From DASPKW01 sp038244055 (GTDB lineage Bacteria > Planctomycetota > Phycisphaerae > Tepidisphaerales > Tepidisphaeraceae), in contig JBBRTW010000078.1 of assembly GCA_038244055.1 (NCBI GenBank), forward strand, positions 1 to 19,683: a stretch of 19,683 bases of DNA. The letters run 5' to 3'. Shown here one piece after another: positions 15,550-19,683 of this stretch; positions within the stretch are counted from its first letter, which is position 1, and every line of letters begins with the position of its first letter. The notes beneath the pieces are model-generated. The model made no database searches and was not told the origin of the DNA. It was given only the letters and a program-made list of their open reading frames with translations. The translations under genes were made by a program, and so were the position numbers.

Positions 15550-17049
15550 ATGCCCGCCCGCAGTCTCGCTCGATATTGGACCCTCGGTCTGTGGATTGTG
15601 TCGGCCGGGCTGATGGTGTTGGGATGCGCGGATCATTCGCCGCCGCAGGGTTCTTTCGAGGGCAGGGCAGATTCAGCCAGGGTCGCCGCAACCCTATCCG
15701 AAGCATCGAAGCCGGCCCCGGCACAGGTGGAAATACCCAACCCGGCCGTGCAGCAACCCGATGCCCCGAAGCCCGCGCCTATCGTTGTCGAAGTTCACAA
15801 ACCCGCGACGACCCAAACTCAGGTTCCCAATCCGCCCGTCATCATCGCAACTCCCGCCGCCACCCAACCCGCCCCCACCACCAAACCTGCCACCACACAG
15901 GCCAATCTTCCCAAGCCCAGTTTTATTGGTGAATGGCAAACCACCTACGGCAAGATGAATCTCAAGAAGGACGGCGAATTCATCGTCGGTAATTATGGGA
16001 CCGGCCCGGCCGCGGGAACGATCAAGGGTAAAGTCGAAGGGCTCAAATTCACTTTCACCTACGCCGAGAAAATCGTCACCGGCGAAGGCTGGTATGAAAT
16101 GTCGGCCGATGGCGCATCCTTCGCCGGCAAGTGGCGGCCCCAGGGTGAAACGGCCTGGGGCGACTGGACCGGCACGCGACTCAGTTCGCCCGACAGCTTC
16201 TCGGGCCTGTGGCGAACCGAATTCGGAAAAATGCGCCTGTCGCAGATCGGGACTCATGTGACCGGTGTCTACGAATATGGCGGCGGCTCGAACATCAGCG
16301 GGGAGATGGATGGGCGGACGCTCAAATTCAAGTACGACCAACCCGATGGGGAAAAGGGCGAAGGCGCATATACGCTCAGCGCCGATGGCGTTACCTTCAC
16401 GGGTGCTTGGAAATCAAACCACGACACCGGCGGCGAGTGGAACGGCTTCCGCGTCGCGCCCAAGGAGGGGAAGACCTGGCTGATCGTCCTCGAAGCGCGC
16501 TGGGAGAATAACCTCGAGGAGCAGGAGTATTCCTACGGTGACATGCTCCGCGCGTTCTTCGTCCGCATCCCCTCGGTGCAGATGCGGCATCGCTTTATCA
16601 CCGATGAAGCCAGCTTCCGGAAATACTGCGCCGAGGCGAACTACATCGCCGAGCCGGTGGTTTTATACATTTCCAGCCACGGCACCAAAGAGGGGATCGG
16701 TGCCAACGGCAAGCTGATCCCCGCGAATGTCATCATCGACTGCGTGAAGAACCTGGGCGATGTCCGCCTGCTCCATTTCGGATCGTGCATGGTCGCCGGC
16801 GGCGACATTCCCAAGCAGCTCCGCGAGGCCACCGGAAAGCGCTTCCCGGTCTCGGGTTTCGTCAACGCGGCCGACTGGGGGGGCAGCGCGGTGATCGACT
16901 TCACCTACCTCGATCTGGTTCTCGAGCGCAACATGTCGCCGGCCATGGCGGTCGCGCAAACCCGAAAAATGCTCTCCTTCGCCCGCGAGAACAGCGCGCC
17001 GGATGATGTCATCTCCGGCGCGGGGCTGGTCGTGGTGGATGGCAAATGA
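15550..17049 (+). CDS. Lipoprotein with two beta-sandwich repeats and a caspase/CHAT-like domain
   Basis: A 499-residue protein. Residues 1-26 are a lipoprotein signal ending V-L-G-C26. Residues about 30-122 are a Pro/Ala/Thr linker with repeats of the type PKPAPxxVEV and NPPV. Two similar beta units of about 88 residues follow, from F125 (FIGEWQTTYGKMNL) and F217 (FSGLWRTEFGKMRL), both with G-E-G-x-Y-x-x-S-A-D-G. Residues about 310-499 resemble a clan CD fold: hydrophobic strand then S-H377-G (VVLYISSHGT) and a second strand then S-C413 (LLHFGSCMVAG). His after a strand and Cys after the next is the caspase/CHAT catalytic dyad pattern. No acidic partner was identified and activity is inference. 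AAGGAG stands 7 nt before the ATG, one of the best ribosome-binding sites in the window. Confidence 0.78.
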   Translation: MPARSLARYWTLGLWIVSAGLMVLGCADHSPPQGSFEGRADSARVAATLSEASKPAPAQVEIPNPAVQQPDAPKPAPIVVEVHKPATTQTQVPNPPVIIATPAATQPAPTTKPATTQANLPKPSFIGEWQTTYGKMNLKKDGEFIVGNYGTGPAAGTIKGKVEGLKFTFTYAEKIVTGEGWYEMSADGASFAGKWRPQGETAWGDWTGTRLSSPDSFSGLWRTEFGKMRLSQIGTHVTGVYEYGGGSNISGEMDGRTLKFKYDQPDGEKGEGAYTLSADGVTFTGAWKSNHDTGGEWNGFRVAPKEGKTWLIVLEARWENNLEEQEYSYGDMLRAFFVRIPSVQMRHRFITDEASFRKYCAEANYIAEPVVLYISSHGTKEGIGANGKLIPANVIIDCVKNLGDVRLLHFGSCMVAGGDIPKQLREATGKRFPVSGFVNAADWGGSAVIDFTYLDLVLERNMSPAMAVAQTRKMLSFARENSAPDDVISGAGLVVVDGK

Positions 17050-17053
17050 GCTT

Positions 17054-17139
17054 TTCGTAGCATGGGCATCCTGCCCATGTTGAACCGTGCGAACTCTTCG
17101 TAGCATGGGCATCCCGCCCATGTTGAACCGTGCGAACTC
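17054..17139 (+). repeat. Two tandem 43-bp repeats, each with a palindrome
   Basis: 17054-17096 and 17097-17139 are identical except for one base (ATCCTGCCC versus ATCCCGCCC). Each contains CATGGGCA..TGCCCATG (8-bp stem, 3-nt loop, in the first copy). They start 5 nt after the lipoprotein stop. Confidence 0.9.
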
Positions 17140-17171
17140 CGAAATGAGCGGCGGTTTTGTTAGACAGTCGC

Positions 17172-17198
17172 CAACACGGGCAAGATGCCCGTGCTACG
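17172..17198 (-). repeat. Inverted, diverged copy of the palindromic core
   Basis: The minus strand reads CGTAGCACGGGCATCTTGCC then CGTGTTG, matching the core of the 43-bp repeats with A/T to C/G compensating changes in both stem arms (CACGGGCA at 17175-17182 and TGCCCGTG at 17186-17193). Stem changes that keep pairing suggest the structure matters. It lies between two convergent genes and may work as a bidirectional terminator. Confidence 0.8.
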
Positions 17199-17216
17199 GG
17201 AGAGTCGTTTCAGCGG

Positions 17217-17894
17217 TCACATCGCGGTCGGTTGGCGGGATTGGCCGCTGCCGGCGACTTCGGAATGCTCTTCGCCATGGTTGCCATCATCGCCGGTTCG
17301 CCCGGTGAATTTCTTGGCGACCGATGACACCGCGCCGCTGACTTTTTCGTAGCCCGTGCTGACCGCGCCGCTGACGGCTTCGCTGACCGTGCCGGCGACA
17401 TCGGAGGCTTTATGGGCGGCTTGGCGGGCCATATCGGCGGCGGCGCGGCGACGGTTTCGGCCGCTGGTGGGGTCGAAGGCGTACATCAAAGCCACGCCCA
17501 GCGCCATGCTGCCGAGCGCGCAGGCCGTGGTGCTCAAGATGTGGCTATCGTGGCCGCCGAGCTGATGGAGGGCGTACTGGCGGGCAGTATCGGCCTTCTC
17601 TGAAGCGTAATCGCGGGCCTGTTTGGCATATTCGCCGCCGCGGCCCGCCAGTCGATTGACGGCCGAACTGACGGTTTCGATGACCGAGCTGGCGGCATCG
17701 CCGGCGTAGTCCTTGGCGGTGTGGGCCCAGGAACCCGCGCGATCGGCGACGCCCCGGCCGAGATCCTGCGCCCCGTGGAGCAAGCTCTCGCGGCGGCGAC
17801 GGCCTTTATCGGGGTCCAGGATGTAGAGCAGGCCTGCGCCCAGACCGATTCCACCGATGAGAGAAAGCACTTTTGAGCCGGTGATGCGCCACAT
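17217..17894 (-). CDS. Tandem YtxH-like membrane-associated stress protein
   Basis: A 225-residue protein with two similar units. Each has a glycine-rich hydrophobic helix followed by D-P and a basic run: IGGIGLGAGLLYILDPDKGRRRRE near residues 13-36 and ALGSMALGVALMYAFDPTSGRNRRR near 126-150. Each is followed by an Ala/Ser/Lys-rich amphipathic stretch (DLGRGVADRAGSWAHTAKDYAG; QAAHKASDVAGTVSEAVSGAV). This is the layout of YtxH/gas-vesicle-type general stress proteins, here duplicated. Molecular function is unknown; envelope stress or desiccation is the usual association. The start is firm: AAAGGAG (17907-17901) lies 6 nt before the ATG, a strong signal for this window. The gene converges with the caspase-like lipoprotein across the palindromic repeats. 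Confidence 0.8.
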   Translation of the reverse strand: MWRITGSKVLSLIGGIGLGAGLLYILDPDKGRRRRESLLHGAQDLGRGVADRAGSWAHTAKDYAGDAASSVIETVSSAVNRLAGRGGEYAKQARDYASEKADTARQYALHQLGGHDSHILSTTACALGSMALGVALMYAFDPTSGRNRRRAAADMARQAAHKASDVAGTVSEAVSGAVSTGYEKVSGAVSSVAKKFTGRTGDDGNHGEEHSEVAGSGQSRQPTAM

Positions 17895-18083
17895 GGGACA
17901 CTCCTTTGAGAGGGGGAAGGGTAGTTGATTGGGGTACGAATCGGAGGTTCATGAGGAACTCCGTGAAGATGGGGTGCAAAACGGGTGCCGGAGGCTGGTG
18001 AGGGCGTGAGGGGCGGCGGGGCGGGCAAACTGTCGCGGTTGGTGGGGTGGATGCGACGATTTGGGAGGGAGGTCTTAATTTAA

Positions 18084-18104
18084 TGATGAATGGTGAATGA
18101 TGAA
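18084..18104 (+). repeat. Short TGATGAA heptad array
   Basis: Three units: TGATGAA, TGGTGAA, TGATGAA. It lies in the 282-nt gap 17895-18176 between two minus-strand genes; nothing else recognisable is in that gap except the Shine-Dalgarno of the downstream gene. Confidence 0.65.
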
Positions 18105-18176
18105 TGGAGTGGGGGGAATGAATTCCGAAACCCGACTGCCGAATTTGAATTTCCGGGGAGAAGGCCACATTATTTC

Positions 18177-18566
18177 TCAGGTCGTTACCGCGAGCGCGGC
18201 GAGAATCAGGAGGCAGAGGGCGATCGCCAGGGTGGCGCGTTTTCGGGAGGGGGGGTGTTTGATGATGGCGAAGATGGCGCAGAGCAGGCCGGCGGCGAGG
18301 GCGGCGAGGAGGATCAGGAAGAGCGTGACGGCGATGGCCTTGAAGGTCTCGTAGCGCTGGTACTGGCTGTCGACGCCCGACGTGGGGACGGTGCTGCTGG
18401 TGATGAGTTGGCGGTAGGCCGGGCCCACGATGAGGCGGGAGAAGGCGATGAGCGCGGCGAAGAGGATCCCTGAGCCGATCGCGCAGGCCAGGGCGATGCG
18501 GGCGGGGAGGCAGGGCGGCTGGGCCGGGGCGGTTTGGTAGCTCAGGATGGGGGGCGAGGCGGGCAT
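18177..18566 (-). CDS. Small three-helix membrane protein
   Basis: A 129-residue protein with a Pro-rich N-terminus (MPASPPILSYQTAPAQPPCLP), a first helix (IALACAIGSGILFAALIAF, about 23-42), a polar loop, and two further helices (AVTLFLILLAALAAGLLCAIF about 79-101; ATLAIALCLLILAALAV about 110-127). The hydrophobic pattern and the lack of any better frame make it a likely gene. No family is recognised. The first ATG is used; no Shine-Dalgarno is seen. It diverges from the DUF89 gene over 135 nt that contain a heptad array. Confidence 0.65.
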   Translation of the reverse strand: MPASPPILSYQTAPAQPPCLPARIALACAIGSGILFAALIAFSRLIVGPAYRQLITSSTVPTSGVDSQYQRYETFKAIAVTLFLILLAALAAGLLCAIFAIIKHPPSRKRATLAIALCLLILAALAVTT

Positions 18567-18572
18567 GGGGGC

Positions 18573-18607
18573 AATGTCAAATGTTCAACGTTAAATGTCA
18601 AATGTGG
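18573..18607 (+). repeat. AATGTCA heptad array, five units
   Basis: AATGTCA, AATGTTC, AACGTTA, AATGTCA, AATGTGG. It starts 7 nt upstream of the three-helix protein's start codon, in the divergent promoter region. Confidence 0.75.
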
Positions 18608-18701
18608 AAGAATGCGGCGATGATGGGCAATGGGGCTGAATGAGTTGATGGCGGGGGAGGGAATTTTGACATTGGCTTGGGAATCTCATAGGGGTGGTGG
18701 C

Positions 18702-19683
18702 GTGAAACCGTTCTGTAAATTGGCCTGGCCGGGAAGTTATGTCGCTTGCGATTGGGATTTATCGAAGGATGGGGAGGGGCGGTCGTACTGGGTGGGGTTT
18801 TTCAAGAGGCATCTGGAGAATTTTCTGAAAATGGGGTCGGCGGCCGCGCTGAAGCGAGGCTGTTCGGAGGAGGATTGCGCGAAGCGGGCGGCGGATTGCA
18901 CGGCGGAGTTTTTCGAGCGGTTTGATAGGTTTCATGCGGAGGCGGGGAGGCAAGCGGTGGAGCGTGGAGGGGAGCATGGTAATGAGGATGGAGGGAAACA
19001 GGACCGGGCGCACGGGCGGGTTACGATCATTACATTGGGGGCCTGGCGGAATGAGATTTTGTGGAAGCATGGGTTCGATGATTGTTTCATCGATTTGAAG
19101 GAGCGCGAGAACTCGGCCGCGCTGGAGTTTCTGCCGGCGGTGTGTCGGGAGATCGATGGGCTCGAAGGGGAGGCGAAGTTGCGGGCGGTGATCGAGGGGG
19201 TTTTCGCGGGGAATATTTTCGACATGGGGGCCGAGGCGACGGCCAGGCGGTTCATGACCGAGAGTCCGGATTTTTTCGAGACGCGGAAGGGGCTGCCGGG
19301 GAGACCTTGGTTGATTGATGATTTTGATCGCGTGGTGGGGAGATGGATCGGGGAGGGGGCGGGGAAGAAGTTGGAAGTTAGAAGCGAGAAGCGAGAAGGT
19401 ACGTTGTCCGTTGTCCGTCGTCCGTTGTCAGTTGCTACGGACAACACTGCAAACTCACCGGACGATGGACAACGGACAACGGACCACGGACCACTGACAA
19501 CTGACGACCGACAACGGACCACGGACCACGGACCACTGACAACTGACGACCGACAACGGGCAACGAACCACGGACCACTGACAACTGACAACGGACCACT
19601 GGCCACTGACCCTCCTCGCAACTCGCAACTCGCAACCCGCAACTCACCCTACAAAAAATGCGTCTTCTTCATCGACAACGCCG
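18702..19683 (+). CDS. DUF89 / ARMT1-like damage-control phosphatase family protein, 3' end missing, with internal heptad array
   Basis: An open frame from GTG 18702 to the window end (327 codons). The N-terminus (KLAWPGSYVACDWDLSKDGEGRSYWVGFFKRHL), SAALEFLPAVCREIDGLEGE, the AGNIFDMGA block (G170-N171-x-F-D174), RPWLIDDFDRVVGRW and the final CVFFIDNAG (D325-N326) are DUF89 hallmarks. Family members are metal-dependent phosphatases acting on damaged sugar phosphates or related metabolites; the D-N pair is part of the metal site by homology. Residues about 224-313 are not family-like: they are translated heptad repeats, including 14-residue units (TTDHGPLTTDDRQR) at 259-272 and 273-286 and a diverged one at 287-300. 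GTG is preferred because the family sequence starts there; an in-frame ATG at 18648 is possible. GGGG about 8 nt upstream is a weak ribosome-binding site. Confidence 0.82.
   Translation, partial: MKPFCKLAWPGSYVACDWDLSKDGEGRSYWVGFFKRHLENFLKMGSAAALKRGCSEEDCAKRAADCTAEFFERFDRFHAEAGRQAVERGGEHGNEDGGKQDRAHGRVTIITLGAWRNEILWKHGFDDCFIDLKERENSAALEFLPAVCREIDGLEGEAKLRAVIEGVFAGNIFDMGAEATARRFMTESPDFFETRKGLPGRPWLIDDFDRVVGRWIGEGAGKKLEVRSEKREGTLSVVRRPLSVATDNTANSPDDGQRTTDHGPLTTDDRQRTTDHGPLTTDDRQRATNHGPLTTDNGPLATDPPRNSQLATRNSPYKKCVFFIDNA
19371..19641 (+). repeat. Compound heptad array inside the DUF89 gene
   Basis: Period-7 sequence fills most of this stretch: AGAAGCG-type units (about 19378-19398), four GTTGTCC-type units (19403-19430), and 26 contiguous heptads from 19460 to 19641 (GGACAAC, GGACCAC, TGACAAC, TGACGAC, CGACAAC, then ACTCGCA). 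19403-19423 and 19460-19480 are reverse complements at 20 of 21 positions. 19476-19517 and 19518-19559 are 42-nt repeats with one difference. Confidence 0.92.

Noticed and set aside
17806..18168. 120-residue minus-strand ORF
   Set aside because: It overlaps the YtxH-like gene in another frame and begins in heptad-type sequence; the YtxH-like start has a strong Shine-Dalgarno.
18932..19642. 236-residue minus-strand ORF with SVVSGPWSVVRC repeats
   Set aside because: It is the reverse reading of the heptad array and DUF89 gene. The plus strand carries the DUF89 motifs, on both sides of the array.

Overview
The window looks like chromosomal DNA of a GC-rich, Gram-negative bacterium, most likely a planctomycete of the Phycisphaerae type. 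LptF/LptG-type permeases imply an outer membrane. Genes are loosely packed and often face each other, ribosome-binding sites are weak or absent at many genes, there are large secreted glycoside hydrolases, and the intergenic DNA is full of short tandem repeats. The lineage is inferred from gene style; no marker gene proves it. No rRNA, tRNA, CRISPR array, phage gene or transposase was found.

Layout. 1-275 (-): start of a multi-membrane, glycosyltransferase-like protein cut by the window edge. 421-6018: two large secreted carbohydrate-active proteins transcribed divergently from 3151-3342, a clan GH-A hydrolase (-) and a GH101/DUF5696-like protein (+). 5964-7039 (-): phytol/dolichol-kinase-like membrane enzyme and a small one-helix protein. 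7232-8356 (-): two-gene operon of a six-helix membrane protein and a winged-helix repressor, with a good sigma70-type promoter carrying an inverted-repeat operator. 8582-9052 (+): thioredoxin 2 with zinc ribbon. 9329-10776 (+): lipoprotein overlapping a DUF2809 membrane protein. 10789-11589 (-): purQ. 11802-15165 (+): oversized LptF-like permease followed by an LptG-like permease. 15550-17049 (+): lipoprotein with two beta-sandwich repeats and a caspase/CHAT-like His-Cys domain. 17217-17894 (-): tandem YtxH-like protein. 18177-18566 (-): small membrane protein. 18702-end (+): DUF89 (ARMT1-like) protein, cut by the window edge.

The most unusual content is a set of tandem arrays with different sequences (GAACCCY, GAGTTGY, TTCATCC, GAATGAT, AATGTCA, GGACMAC/TGACRAC) that all share an exact 7-nt period. 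Three of them (7081-7136, 15214-15254, 19403-19480) face a reverse-complementary heptad array across a short spacer, so they can form long hairpins. One array lies inside the DUF89 gene, between two conserved blocks. There it is organised as a 42-nt (6 heptads, 14 codons) super-repeat, and at both places where a TGA heptad would fall in frame the sequence reads CGA. This looks like a heptad array that invaded a coding region and stayed open.
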